A DNA stretch of 64,000 bases from the NCBI GenBank assembly GCA_025992705.1, contig DAJPGJ010000001.1, positions 558,001-622,000 of the forward strand. The letters run 5' to 3'. Both the position numbers and the translations under genes were made by a program. Below, one piece after another: positions 54,408-61,641 of this stretch. Position 1 is the first letter of the stretch. The number at the start of each line of letters is the position of its first letter. The notes beneath the pieces are model-generated. The model made no database searches and was not told the origin of the DNA. It was given only the letters and a program-made list of their open reading frames with translations. The stretch comes from Coriobacteriaceae bacterium. GTDB taxonomy: Bacteria; Actinomycetota; Coriobacteriia; Coriobacteriales; QAMH01.

Positions 54408-54445
54408 CGGGAATAAGATGGGGGCCACACCATCTCATTCCCGTC
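54406..54445 (+). terminator. Hairpin overlapping the tsaBD stop codon (16-bp arms)
   Basis: The arms GACGGGAATAAGATGG (54406-54421) and CCATCTCATTCCCGTC (54430-54445) pair with one mismatch position. The left arm begins inside the TGA stop. It belongs stylistically to the long palindromes of this window. Confidence 0.75.
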
Positions 54446-54630
54446 AGCAGCCCCGTCGTTTCGCAGGTCAGGGCGATATCGGGTATATAAAAGGGTAACG
54501 AGGAAATCTAAGTGTCATATTAGTAGATTATTTCTTACGGAATGTTAACAAGGGTATGAATCCGCACGGTGCGCGCGTACTATGAGGAACGTTATTTTGT
54601 TATCACCCCGTAGTTCTAGGAGGCACAAAG

Positions 54631-54915
54631 ATGAATTTGAAGCCGTTGGGCGATCGAGTCATCATCAAGCAGGACGAGGCGGAGGAAACCACCGCATCCG
54701 GTCTGATTCTCACGAGCAATTCCAAGGAAAAGCCGCAGCGTGGCAAGGTCATCGCCGTGGGCGAGGGCAAGTACCATCATGGCAGCCTCGTTCCCGTTCC
54801 CGTCAAGCCGGGTGATACCGTTATCTACGGCAAGTATGGCGGACAGGACATCACCGTTGATGGCGAAGAGTACGTCATTCTTCGCGCCGAAGACCTGTAC
54901 GCAGTTGTCGACTAA
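54631..54915 (+). CDS. groES: Co-chaperonin GroES
   Basis: A 94-residue GroES. It has MNLKPLGDRVIIKQDEAEETTASG, the mobile loop SNSKEKPQRGKVIAVG, and KYGGQDITVDGEEYVIL. It caps the GroEL ring. The start ATG follows CTAGGAGGCACAAAG. The upstream 185 nt contains a TACTAT box (54578-54583) but no CIRCE or HAIR operator. Confidence 0.97.
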   Translation: MNLKPLGDRVIIKQDEAEETTASGLILTSNSKEKPQRGKVIAVGEGKYHHGSLVPVPVKPGDTVIYGKYGGQDITVDGEEYVILRAEDLYAVVD

Positions 54916-54943
54916 CTATCACATGTGAAAGGAATGATTATCA

Positions 54944-56578
54944 ATGGCTGCTAAGAACATTAGCTTTGATTCCGATGCGCGCAGCGCGCTTGCCGCCGGT
55001 GCATCTAAACTTGCCGACGCTGTCAAGGTCACGCTTGGCCCCAAGGGCCGCTACGTTGCCTGCGAGCGCAGCTTCGGCGCCCCGCTCATCACCAACGACG
55101 GCGTGACCGTCGCCAAGGAGATCGAGCTCGAGGACAAGGTCGAAAACATGGGTGCCCAGCTCATCCGCGAGGCTGCCGTCAAGACCAACGACGTCGCCGG
55201 CGATGGCACTACCACCGCCACGCTGCTCGCCGATGTCATGATTCGCGATGGTCTCAAGAACGTGACCGCCGGTGCCAACCCGATCGCCATCCGCACGGGC
55301 ATGAACAAGGCTGTCGATGCGCTGGTCGAGAAGATCAAGAAGGACGCCAAGGAAGTCAAGACCTTCGACGAGATCAAGAACGTCGGCGCCATCTCCGCGG
55401 GTGATCCGCAGATCGGCGAGAAGATCGCCGATGCCATGGAGAAGGTCGGCAAGGATGGCGTCATCACCGTCGAGGATTCCAACACCTTTGGCATCGATAT
55501 CGACATCGTCGAGGGCATGGAGTTCGACAAGGGCTATCTGAGCCCCTACATGGTCAACAACACCGAGACCATGAAGGCCGAGCTCTCCAACCCCTACATC
55601 CTCATCACTGACCAGAAGATTTCCGCCATCCAGGACATCCTGCCGCTGCTCGAGAGCATCATGCAGTCCGGCAAGCCGCTCCTTATCATCGCCGAGGACG
55701 TGGAGAGCGAGGCTCTGGCCACGCTCGTCCTCAACAAGATTCGCGGCACGCTCAACGTCGTTGCCGTCAAGGCACCCGGCTTTGGCGACCGTCGCAAGCG
55801 CATGCTCGAGGACATCGCCATCGTCACCGGTGGCCAGCCCATCATGGAGGAGCTCGGCGTCGCGCTTTCCGATGTCACGCTCGACATGCTCGGTACTGCC
55901 AAGAGCGTCAAGGTGACCAAGGACACCACGACCATCGTCGATGGTGCGGGCAAGAAGGCCGACATCGAGGAGCGCATCAACACCATCAACGCGCAAATCG
56001 AGGAGACCAGCTCCGATTTCGATCGCGAGAAGCTCCAGGAGCGCAAGGCCAAGCTTTCCGGTGGCGTTGCCGTCATCAAGGTCGGCGCTGCGACCGAGGC
56101 CGAGCTCAAGGAGACCAAGTCCCGCATCGACGACGCGCTGCAGGCAACGCATGCGGCTGTCGAGGAGGGTATCGTCGCTGGCGGCGGCGCCGCGCTCATC
56201 GACGCCATGACCGTCCTCGATGACCTCAAGGCCGAGGACACCGACGAGCAGGTCGGCATCAACATCGTGAGCAAGGCATGCGAGGCTCCGATGCGTGCCA
56301 TCGCCGAGAACTCGGGCTTCGAGGGCTCCGTCGTCATCGACAAGATCAAAAATTCCAAGACCGGCTATGGCCTGAATGCCGCGACCGGCGAGTACGGCAA
56401 GATGATTGACATGGGCGTCATCGACCCGGTCAAGGTTGTCCGCTCCGCGCTGCAGAACGCCACTTCTGTGGCGACCATGCTGCTCATCACGGCTGCTACC
56501 GTGTCCGACGTCCCCAAGGACGGCCCGGATATGGCCGAGATGGCCGCTGCCATGCAGGGTGCCGGTGGCATGATGTAA
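54944..56578 (+). CDS. groEL: Chaperonin GroEL
   Basis: A 544-residue Hsp60. It includes [39 protein letters not shown] (ATP-binding), and [37 protein letters not shown], the family signature. The C-terminus ends in a short GGMM-type tail (MQGAGGMM). It folds proteins with GroES encoded 28 nt upstream. Confidence 0.98.
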   Translation: MAAKNISFDSDARSALAAGASKLADAVKVTLGPKGRYVACERSFGAPLITNDGVTVAKEIELEDKVENMGAQLIREAAVKTNDVAGDGTTTATLLADVMIRDGLKNVTAGANPIAIRTGMNKAVDALVEKIKKDAKEVKTFDEIKNVGAISAGDPQIGEKIADAMEKVGKDGVITVEDSNTFGIDIDIVEGMEFDKGYLSPYMVNNTETMKAELSNPYILITDQKISAIQDILPLLESIMQSGKPLLIIAEDVESEALATLVLNKIRGTLNVVAVKAPGFGDRRKRMLEDIAIVTGGQPIMEELGVALSDVTLDMLGTAKSVKVTKDTTTIVDGAGKKADIEERINTINAQIEETSSDFDREKLQERKAKLSGGVAVIKVGAATEAELKETKSRIDDALQATHAAVEEGIVAGGGAALIDAMTVLDDLKAEDTDEQVGINIVSKACEAPMRAIAENSGFEGSVVIDKIKNSKTGYGLNAATGEYGKMIDMGVIDPVKVVRSALQNATSVATMLLITAATVSDVPKDGPDMAEMAAAMQGAGGMM

Positions 56579-56601
56579 ATCATGCGCCCACAGGCGACTC
56601 G

Positions 56602-56633
56602 AGGGGCCCGCGATTGCGGGCCCCTTTCGTTGT
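56602..56633 (+). terminator. Rho-independent terminator after groEL
   Basis: A perfect 10-bp GC stem AGGGGCCCGC/GCGGGCCCCT (56602-56611 with 56616-56625), loop GATT, followed by TTCGTTGTTT. Confidence 0.9.
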
Positions 56634-56670
56634 TTCGGCTGCTTTGGGCGCTATGTGAGTGCTGGGTGCG

Positions 56671-57081
56671 CTAGTGACTTGTGCGCATCACGGTCGCGCT
56701 CATGCGGGCGACGAGATTGCCGGGCTCGTCGAAGAGGTCGATTGTGAAGAAGGCGAGGTTACGACCGAGCTTGTCGGGATGGGCGACGGCCTTGAGCTTG
56801 TTGCCCTTGACGCGGCGCATGTGGGCGATGCTGGAATTGGTCGAGGCCGAGGGCGGTTGGTTGACGTTGCTCGCGACAGCGAGCGCGTAGTCCGCGAGCG
56901 AGAAGAAGACCCCGCCCATCACGAAACCCTGGGCATTGTGATGGCGATCGTCGATCTCCATGCTCACGGTCGCGATGCCGGTTTCGAAGTCGTAGTCGTC
57001 AATGGTTGCTCCCAGGCACTTGCGCGCGAACTCGTCATCGGCAAAGTATGCGCGAATGTCCTCGATGTTGTCGAAATCCAC
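56671..57081 (-). CDS. PaaI-family hotdog-fold thioesterase
   Basis: A 136-residue hotdog protein. HHNAQGFVMGGVFFSLADYALAVASN carries the PaaI-type HNxxGxxHGG-like motif with G-G and catalytic Asp in LADY, and NLVARMSATVMRT closes the fold. It hydrolyses small acyl-CoA thioesters; the substrate is unknown. I use the GTG at 57081, which has AGAGGA 6-7 nt upstream. The longer upstream ATG reading (57186) has no site. Confidence 0.82.
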   Translation of the reverse strand: MDFDNIEDIRAYFADDEFARKCLGATIDDYDFETGIATVSMEIDDRHHNAQGFVMGGVFFSLADYALAVASNVNQPPSASTNSSIAHMRRVKGNKLKAVAHPDKLGRNLAFFTIDLFDEPGNLVARMSATVMRTSH

Positions 57082-57238
57082 GGCTGCTCCTCTTTTCTCG
57101 CGGATAGTGCCATCAGTGTAGACCAACAGATAACGTCTTGGTACATGGGTTCGGGATTGACGCGTTCGAGATGCCCGAAAACGCATTATTCGCTAGAATA
57201 GGGGCGCATGGTCGTAGTTAAGGAGCCGCGCAACAAAA

Positions 57239-58564
57239 ATGTTTACCGTGATTAGCATTTTGCTCGTCATCTTTTTCCTCTTGATGAACGCCTTCTTCGT
57301 CATCGCAGAATTCGCTCTGGTACGTGTCCGCAAGTCGCAGATCGAGCTTGCCGTTGAAGAGAAGAAGCCCGGTGCACGCGCTGCCAAGAAAATCGCCGAG
57401 AACATAAACGCGTATCTTTCGGCCTGTCAGCTCGGCATCACGCTCGCATCTCTTGCCATAGGCTGGCTGGGAGAGCCTGCCGTGTCTGCCGTTCTCGAGA
57501 TGCCGCTTCTTGCAGCCGGACTGCCCGAGAGCACCATCTATCCCATTTGCGTCGGCGTCGGCTTCTTCATCGTAACGACGTTGCATGTTGTGGTGGGCGA
57601 GCTCATCCCCAAGTCCTTCGCGATTTTCTCGACCGAGAAGTACGCGTTGGCGACTGCGGGCCCCCTCGCGTTCTTCTACAAGATCACGTATCCGTTCATG
57701 TGGTTGTTCAACGGCATCACCAATCTCGTCGTCCGCGCGACTGGTCATGACCCGGCAAAGGAATACGAGGTTTACACAGACGAGGAGATTAAGCTGCTCA
57801 TCGACGAATCGACGGAAAGCGGGCTCATCGATCCCGAGCAAAACGAGTACGTCGATAACATCTTCGATTTGGGAGACAAGGACGCCGAGGCCATCATGAC
57901 GCCGCGCATGGACATGATTTGCCTCGATACCGAGGATACGCTCGAGGAGAACCTTGCCCTCATTCATGAACACAAGTACACGCGTTATCCCGTGTGCAGT
58001 GGCTCGAAGGACAACGTCATCGGCTTCGTGCACGTGAAGGACCTTTTCGATCAGGAGCGGGGCCTGCCCCTTGAGGACTGGAACATCCGCGAACTTCCCG
58101 CCGTGCCCGAGACGCTGCCCATCGCGCGTTTGCTCGACACGCTGAGGGAAAACCGCACGGGCATCTGTCAGGTAATTGACGAGCATGGCGGCACGGCCGG
58201 CATCGTGACCATGTCCGACGTGTTCGAACAGATCGTGGGCCGTGTCGATGACGAGTACTATCACGATGACGAGGAAGAGGAGGTCGTCGAGCTTTCCGAC
58301 GGCACCTTCGAGATCGACGGCGCGCTTGCCATCGACGACCTTGAGGAGATTATCGGCTTCAGGCCCGAGCAGGCCGACGAGGTCGAGACCGTGGGTGGTC
58401 TGTTCATGGCGCTTACCGATGGCATTCCCGACGAAGGCGATGTCGCGGAGATGGATCACTACGACAAGCACGTCAAGTTCACCGTGCTGAGCATGGATCG
58501 CCATCGCATCGACAAGATCAGGTGCGTCGTCACCGTTGCCGAGTCCGAGGACGAGGAAGATTAA
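57239..58564 (+). CDS. CorC/HlyC-type (CNNM/DUF21-CBS) membrane transporter-associated protein
   Basis: A 441-residue protein. An N-terminal DUF21 (CNNM) domain with four hydrophobic segments (ISILLVIFFLLMNAFFVIAEFALV, LSACQLGITLASLAIGWLGEP) is followed by a tandem CBS pair (DAEAIMTPRMDMICLD; RTGICQVIDEHGGTAGIVTM). The C-terminal CorC_HlyC domain follows (TVGGLFMALTDGIP). The family is linked to Mg2+/Co2+ efflux, although often called hemolysin. The start ATG at 57239 has AAGGAG 14 nt upstream; GTG at 57248 is an alternative. It is divergent from the thioesterase. Confidence 0.88.
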   Translation: MFTVISILLVIFFLLMNAFFVIAEFALVRVRKSQIELAVEEKKPGARAAKKIAENINAYLSACQLGITLASLAIGWLGEPAVSAVLEMPLLAAGLPESTIYPICVGVGFFIVTTLHVVVGELIPKSFAIFSTEKYALATAGPLAFFYKITYPFMWLFNGITNLVVRATGHDPAKEYEVYTDEEIKLLIDESTESGLIDPEQNEYVDNIFDLGDKDAEAIMTPRMDMICLDTEDTLEENLALIHEHKYTRYPVCSGSKDNVIGFVHVKDLFDQERGLPLEDWNIRELPAVPETLPIARLLDTLRENRTGICQVIDEHGGTAGIVTMSDVFEQIVGRVDDEYYHDDEEEEVVELSDGTFEIDGALAIDDLEEIIGFRPEQADEVETVGGLFMALTDGIPDEGDVAEMDHYDKHVKFTVLSMDRHRIDKIRCVVTVAESEDEED

Positions 58565-58612
58565 GCGGGAACGAATCGAAAAAGTTCTTGCGGCCGGAAC
58601 CGCCTTTACCCC

Positions 58613-59221
58613 CTAAGCGCGCCAGATATCGTCATCGCAGATAGCCTCCATGAGCCATGACCCGCGCATGGCGATGTTGCCAACCCACGAGAGCGCCCCG
58701 CGCGTCCAACGCGCCAGTGCGACAAACTCAACGGAATTATCGAAGACGGTCACTTCATCACATAGCCTGATAACGCTGGACAGGTTTCGCATCGAGGCGA
58801 TGTAACGACGACGTACCGCCTCCTCTTCGACCGGATGACCTCCTACAGACACGCGATGCGCAATGCGATCGAGTGCCAATTGGGATGAAGCGACTCCGAT
58901 GTAGTACAGCACGATGCGATAGCCCTCGTCTTGGGCCCTACGGATGGTTTTCAAACAGGTGCGGCCCGTAAGCGTGGTCTCCTGATTGAAGCTCACATGA
59001 TGCGAGAGGCAATCGTCAATGCGACGAAGCGCTTCGCGCCCAGCGCGAATTTGGTCGGCGCTTGATTGGGGATTTCCGCCAGATTCGATTACGATTTCAT
59101 CGGAGTTTATGCGCACGAGGGAACGCGGTGTCGAGGGCCCTTTCCAAAAGTCCGTATGATAGAACGTCGATTTGCCCGCTCCATTTACACCGGCAAAGAC
59201 CACGTACGTAGGGGCTCTCAT
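58613..59221 (-). CDS. Zeta-toxin-like P-loop kinase
   Basis: A 202-residue protein. The zeta-type P-loop is VVFAGVNGAGKST (Lys17). VRINSDEIV and VSFNQETTLTGRT are typical zeta/UNAG-kinase substrate regions, with a basic motif DRIAHRVSVGGHPVEEEAVRRRY. Zeta toxins phosphorylate UDP-GlcNAc and poison wall synthesis. The start is the ATG at 59221, overlapping the stop of the HTH gene by 1 nt; a longer upstream reading in this frame overlaps it fully. The overlap and order suggest a toxin-antitoxin-like operon. Confidence 0.82.
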   Translation of the reverse strand: MRAPTYVVFAGVNGAGKSTFYHTDFWKGPSTPRSLVRINSDEIVIESGGNPQSSADQIRAGREALRRIDDCLSHHVSFNQETTLTGRTCLKTIRRAQDEGYRIVLYYIGVASSQLALDRIAHRVSVGGHPVEEEAVRRRYIASMRNLSSVIRLCDEVTVFDNSVEFVALARWTRGALSWVGNIAMRGSWLMEAICDDDIWRA

Positions 59222-59613
59222 CAATACACCCCAGATTTGATCAATTGGGCTTGCTTGCGCTGAAGAAAGAAATCGGCCACCGCCATGTAAAAGTCTGCTT
59301 CCTCGCTGCTTTTTGCTTGCGACATCATTTCCTCGGTAGGAATGTGCTGGAAGAGGGCGCGGCAACGGTCATACAGCTCATGGAGCGTATTGTCTGTTTT
59401 TGCCGGGGACATTCCTTCGTTCTGGAGGTCTTTGACCTGGTTTTTAGGACGTCCTGCCCTGGGCTTTTCCATAAGGCGCTGCAGGACATCTTCTTCGCGA
59501 AGCACCCATCCGCGACCACATTTCGTTGCGGGCAATTGACCCGATTTGATAAGTGCTCGGACACGTGCATCACTAATGTTCAGTTGCTTTGCGCTTTCGG
59601 AAACGGATAACAT
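59221..59613 (-). CDS. Helix-turn-helix DNA-binding protein, probable antitoxin/autoregulator of the zeta-like gene
   Basis: A 130-residue protein. An N-terminal MerR/excisionase-like HTH (SVSESAKQLNISDARVRALIKSGQLPATKCGRGWVLREEDV) covers residues 1-45. A basic linker RAGRPKNQVKD follows, then a helical C-terminal part (SSEEADFYMAVADFFLQRKQAQ) that could bind the toxin. Epsilon, the classic zeta antitoxin, is not seen. A 9-bp inverted repeat overlaps its promoter region 14 nt before the ATG, consistent with autoregulation. Confidence 0.75.
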   Translation of the reverse strand: MLSVSESAKQLNISDARVRALIKSGQLPATKCGRGWVLREEDVLQRLMEKPRAGRPKNQVKDLQNEGMSPAKTDNTLHELYDRCRALFQHIPTEEMMSQAKSSEEADFYMAVADFFLQRKQAQLIKSGVY

Positions 59614-59626
59614 AGCGTTCTCCTAA

Positions 59627-59648
59627 ATTATTGCGTTATCGCAATAAT
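59627..59648. promoter_or_regulatory. Candidate operator of the HTH/zeta operon (9-bp inverted repeat)
   Basis: ATTATTGCG (59627-59635) and CGCAATAAT (59640-59648) with spacer TTAT lie directly upstream of the HTH gene's ATG, next to its AGGAGA site. The symmetry and position suit a dimeric repressor site. Confidence 0.65.
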
Positions 59649-59691
59649 AACATGAAGAGCGATATGCGTGCACAATGATCTGAAAAAGTTC

Positions 59692-59720
59692 TTGCATTTA
59701 GCGGGATTCGCGCGTAGTAT
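59692..59720 (+). promoter_or_regulatory. Promoter of tRNA-fMet
   Basis: TTGCAT (59692-59697), a 17-nt spacer and TAGTAT (59715-59720) are found here. The -35 is identical to that proposed for thrS. Confidence 0.6.
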
Positions 59721-59755
59721 AGTCAAACGCGCTTGAAGCGCACTGCTCGACATAT

Positions 59756-59832
59756 TGCGGGGTGGAGCAGTCTGGTAGCTCGCCGGGCTCATAACCCGGA
59801 GGTCGTTGGTTCAAATCCAGCCCCCGCGACCA
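59756..59832 (+). tRNA. Initiator tRNA-Met (tRNA-fMet, anticodon CAT)
   Basis: The anticodon stem CCGGG/CCCGG contains the three consecutive G-C pairs unique to initiators, with loop CTCATAA. The acceptor is TGCGGGG against CCCCGCG, so base pair 1-72 is a weak U-G rather than the usual C-A mismatch. CCA is encoded at 59830-59832. The tRNA is at the boundary of the accessory zone. Confidence 0.93.
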
Positions 59833-59839
59833 AGAAATC

Positions 59840-59870
59840 GCAGGTCAGATGGTTAATCCGTCTGGCCTGC
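59840..59870 (+). terminator. Hairpin after tRNA-fMet
   Basis: GCAGGTCAGA (59840-59849) and TCTGGCCTGC (59861-59870) pair with one wobble position, followed by TTGCTTTG. A second small hairpin GCAGATG/CATCTGC lies at 59905-59922. Confidence 0.6.
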
Positions 59871-59936
59871 TTGCTTTGTAACGGGCGGGTTTTGAGGGGT
59901 CGGTGCAGATGGGCGCATCTGCTTGTGGCGAATTGC

Positions 59937-59962
59937 GGGTTATAGGACAAAACGTGTTGATG
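59937..59962. repeat. IS left terminal inverted repeat
   Basis: A 26-bp sequence containing GGACAAAACGTGTTGAT, exact reverse complement of 61248-61273. Confidence 0.93.
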
Positions 59963-60033
59963 ATTTCATCTGTTTCTCCAGGTGAGAGTGCGTAAAAGTG
60001 CCTTCAAAGTTGTCTGCGTCCAATTATGAGGGT

Positions 60034-60050
60034 GGACAAAACGTGTTGAT
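60034..60050. repeat. Second internal copy of the IS left end
   Basis: GGACAAAACGTGTTGAT is identical to 59945-59961, 89 nt further in. The sequences following both copies are alignable but diverged over about 80 nt, as in a decayed tandem duplication of the subterminal region. Confidence 0.8.
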
Positions 60051-60121
60051 AGATTCAAGCATATCCCCAGATCAGGTGCCATAAAATCCCTCTGAAAGTT
60101 GCCCGTGTTTGAATTACGGGC

Positions 60122-61246
60122 ATGAACAACATCAAATGCCCTGTGTGCGGGGGCAAGATGGTACGGAACGGCAAGACTGCTGCAGGATCGCAGCGTTGGC
60201 TTTGCAAGTCTTGCAGGGCGACCACCACGCACAAACTAGATAACACCGCAAAGCAGCTAAAGACCTTCCTCAAATGGCTTCTCTCGAACGAGCGCCAGGC
60301 AGACATGGCCGGTGGCGGCCGTACGTTCAGACGCAAGTGTTCAAAGTTCTGGAGCATCTGGCCGCTGGCTCCGATCACAGGGGAGGTCCACCATGTCGTC
60401 TTCGCAGATGGCATCTATCTGGCCCGCAACGTCGTCGTCTTGATCGCCTGCACCCAAGAGCATGTGATCGGCTGGTATCTCGCGCGTTCGGAGAACTCGA
60501 GGTCATGGGCTGCCCTCATGGGCAAGATACCCCCGCCGGATGTCGTGGTCTGCGATGGCGGCACGGGATTCGAGAAAGCGCGCAAGAGGGTATGGCCGAC
60601 AACCCGCGTCCAACGCTGCACCTTCCATGCTTTTTGCCAAGTCAGGGCGCAGACGACGTCACGTCCCAAGCTGCAAGCCGGAGTCGAACTCTACGGATTG
60701 GCCAAGGAGCTGCTCGCGATCAAGGAGGTGGCTTCAGCATTGGCCTGGCTTGAAGCCTATAGCGCATGGTGTTCCAGGTGGGAGGGTTTCCTCGCCGAAA
60801 GGACCCTCGATGAGGAAAGCGGACGGATGCGCTGGACGCATGAGAGGCTGGTAACGGCGAGGAACGGCTTGAACAGGCTCGTGAGCAAGAACCTGCTGTT
60901 CACCTTCCTGGATCCAGAGCTTACCTGCGACGGGCCAATCCCGAGCATGAACAACAAGATCGAGGGAGGAATCAACGCACAGCTCAGACGCATGCTGAGA
61001 GACCATCGAGGGCTGAGTTTGATGAGAAGGGCGAAGGCTATCTTTTGGTGGTGCTATGTTCATACGGAAGTCCCGCTTCCGGCAGCTGAGATTCTGAAAA
61101 CCATGCCTACGGATGACGATATAGAGGAACTGTGCAGGCAAGTATCGACAGAATCTCAGAGAACCGATGGTCCTGAAGAGTGGGGCGATGGGCTAGTCTG
61201 GGCAGAACTCAGGCATGCTCTCCCATGGCGCGCCGAATGGGATTAG
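60122..61246 (+). CDS. IS1249/IS256-type DDE transposase
   Basis: A 374-residue protein. It has an N-terminal zinc finger (CPVC at 6-9, CKSC at 28-31). A MULE/IS256-like catalytic core follows, with candidate acidic residues in VVFADGIYL, VVVCDGGTGF and NNKIEGGINAQLR. An HTH-like finger RTFRRKCSKFW is also present. The reading frame is intact, so the element may be active. It ends just before the right terminal repeat. Confidence 0.9.
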   Translation: MNNIKCPVCGGKMVRNGKTAAGSQRWLCKSCRATTTHKLDNTAKQLKTFLKWLLSNERQADMAGGGRTFRRKCSKFWSIWPLAPITGEVHHVVFADGIYLARNVVVLIACTQEHVIGWYLARSENSRSWAALMGKIPPPDVVVCDGGTGFEKARKRVWPTTRVQRCTFHAFCQVRAQTTSRPKLQAGVELYGLAKELLAIKEVASALAWLEAYSAWCSRWEGFLAERTLDEESGRMRWTHERLVTARNGLNRLVSKNLLFTFLDPELTCDGPIPSMNNKIEGGINAQLRRMLRDHRGLSLMRRAKAIFWWCYVHTEVPLPAAEILKTMPTDDDIEELCRQVSTESQRTDGPEEWGDGLVWAELRHALPWRAEWD

Positions 61247-61247
61247 C

Positions 61248-61273
61248 CATCAACACGTTTTGTCCTATAACCC
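61248..61273. repeat. IS right terminal inverted repeat
   Basis: A perfect 26-bp mirror of 59937-59962, beginning 2 nt after the transposase stop. Confidence 0.93.
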
Positions 61274-61281
61274 CAAAAATG

Positions 61282-61310
61282 AGAGTCCTGTGTTTGCGGG
61301 ACTCTTTTTT
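61282..61310 (+). terminator. Terminator beyond the IS right end
   Basis: AGAGTCC (61282-61288) and GGACTCT (61299-61305) form a 7-bp stem followed by TTTTT. Confidence 0.75.
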
Positions 61311-61329
61311 GCGCGAAAGCCAAATAACG

Positions 61330-61345
61330 TTGCAACGCGTTGCAA
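61330..61345. promoter_or_regulatory. 16-bp perfect palindrome, candidate RHH operator
   Basis: TTGCAACGCGTTGCAA is a perfect palindrome, formed also by two direct CGTTGCAA copies (61328-61335 and 61338-61345). It lies upstream of a perfect -10 box TATAAT (61384-61389) for the RHH-hsdM-hsdS operon. Confidence 0.6.
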
Positions 61346-61383
61346 GTAAGTTGACATCCATTTTCCGAAGTGGGTTAGGAGGT

Positions 61384-61389
61384 TATAAT
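61384..61389 (+). promoter_or_regulatory. Candidate -10 of the RHH-hsdMS operon
   Basis: TATAAT at 61384-61389 with a weak -35. A TTGACA at 61351-61356 is 27 nt away, too far for normal pairing. Confidence 0.4.
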
Positions 61390-61435
61390 AATTGCATATG
61401 TATTGCAAAACGGTTTATCAGCCGAAAGGGTCAAC

Positions 61436-61639
61436 ATGGATTATGCGGAGCTAGTCAAATCTGAGGCATGCCAAGCAGATATTCAGCAGTATCTAGCTGA
61501 TGGCGAGACAACAGCAATCACAATACGTTTGCCCAAAAACCTGCGTGACGCCTCAAAAGAAGCGGCTGCAATGCGAGGTATGGGATTCAGTACGTTCGTA
61601 AGAATGTGCCTAATCGAAGAACTCAAGAAGGGACTGTAG
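61436..61639 (+). CDS. Ribbon-helix-helix (CopG/Arc-type) small protein linked to Type I R-M
   Basis: A 67-residue protein. The strand TTAITIRLPKNLRDASKEAA and the following helix GFSTFVRMCLIEEL fit an RHH fold. The start is the ATG at 61436 with GAAAGGG upstream. It is immediately followed (2 nt between stop and start) by hsdM, so it likely regulates that operon, possibly through the upstream palindrome. Confidence 0.8.
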   Translation: MDYAELVKSEACQADIQQYLADGETTAITIRLPKNLRDASKEAAAMRGMGFSTFVRMCLIEELKKGL

Positions 61640-61641
61640 AC

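Larger units (their letters stand above)
59937..61273 (+). mobile_element. IS1249-like insertion sequence (about 1.34 kb)
   Basis: A single transposase gene is bounded by a perfect 26-bp inverted repeat (59937-59962 and 61248-61273). A second, partly matching left-end copy lies inside at 60034-60050. No obvious target duplication flanks it, so the element may be old or rearranged. It is downstream of tRNA-fMet, next to the restriction-modification genes. Confidence 0.9.

Noticed and set aside
59841..61310. CRISPR array suggested by repeated IS-end words
   Set aside because: There are only two copies plus an inverted mirror, with a transposase between; this is an IS.
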